Positions 63,978 to 64,000 of a stretch of DNA of 64,000 nt are shown one piece after another. Where the stretch lies: the NCBI GenBank assembly GCA_900550925.1, contig URTU01000002.1, positions 1-64,000 on the forward strand, written 5' to 3'. How positions within the stretch are numbered: position 1 is the stretch's first letter; each line of letters opens with the position of its first letter. The notes beneath the pieces were generated by a model that was given only the letters and a program-made list of their open reading frames with translations, did not search any database and was not told the DNA's origin. Source of the stretch: an uncultured Alistipes sp. (GTDB lineage: Bacteria > Bacteroidota > Bacteroidia > Bacteroidales > Rikenellaceae). A program made the position numbers and the translations under genes.

Positions 63978-64000
63978 TATTTCTGCCCTCCCATTCTTAA
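63977..64000 (-). CDS. Possible 3' end of a further upstream gene
   Basis: Reading leftwards from the edge, a frame LRMGGQK-stop ends in TAA at 63979-63977, overlapping the ATG of the lipoprotein gene. Only seven codons are visible, so this may be chance. Confidence 0.25.
   Translation of the reverse strand, partial: LRMGGQK

Overview
The window looks like a chromosome segment of a member of the Bacteroidota, most likely the order Bacteroidales. An Alistipes/Rikenellaceae-type genome is my impression only. Three things support the phylum. Many genes have a Bacteroidota-type promoter (TTG, about 20 bp, then TAnnTTTG, usually TATCTTTG) and no clear Shine-Dalgarno sequence. Family markers are typical: an EF-G2-like paralogue, a GldE/Sfp pair, PASTA-tailed FtsI, SusC-like plug fragments and DUF-type RHS proteins. 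The core genes are GC-rich with a strong third-position bias, which produces long meaningless antisense reading frames.

Layout. 1-1.1 kb: the str operon (rpsL, rpsG, start of fusA), minus strand. 1.5-13.8 kb: housekeeping genes (pyrF, a secreted esterase, leuS, tRNA-Ala, a Rel/SpoT-type enzyme, the EF-G paralogue, a methyltransferase, xseAB). 14-22.8 kb: prfA, a glycosidase-like lipoprotein next to a CBM9 protein and a small membrane protein, rnhB, pth, rplY, a TonB-type protein, rdgB, a HAD phosphatase and a nitroreductase. 23-23.7 kb: an AT-rich orphan secreted protein. 23.9-41.6 kb: a long minus-strand division and cell-wall cluster in the order rsmH-ftsL-ftsI-murE-mraY-murD-ftsW-murG-murC-ftsQ-ftsA-ftsZ, followed by gldE and a phosphopantetheinyl transferase. 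41.7-43.5 kb: two acyltransferases that look like the glycine-lipid pair GlsA/GlsB. 43.6 kb: tRNA-Leu.

43.9-62.4 kb is the accessory region and the most interesting part. On the minus strand a compact run of twelve overlapping or nearly abutting genes encodes a complete-looking type II secretion / type IV pilus-like machine: major pseudopilin, minimal prepilin peptidase, GspE ATPase, secretin, PilN/GspL-like, PilO/GspM-like, a lipoprotein, a GspC/PilP-like protein, three minor pseudopilins (one with a long repetitive C-terminal domain) and GspF. Only 43 bases after gspF, with no visible terminator, come two large secreted RHS/YD-repeat proteins. The second ends in an AHH-type nuclease domain and is followed by a probable immunity gene and a small secreted protein. 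The arrangement suggests a secretion machine co-expressed with a polymorphic toxin as possible cargo; this is inference from gene order. The window ends with two overlapping genes for unknown lipoproteins.

Limits: all calls come from reading the sequence and recalled family knowledge; no database search was possible. Starts were moved downstream where a promoter or the family N-terminus argued for it.
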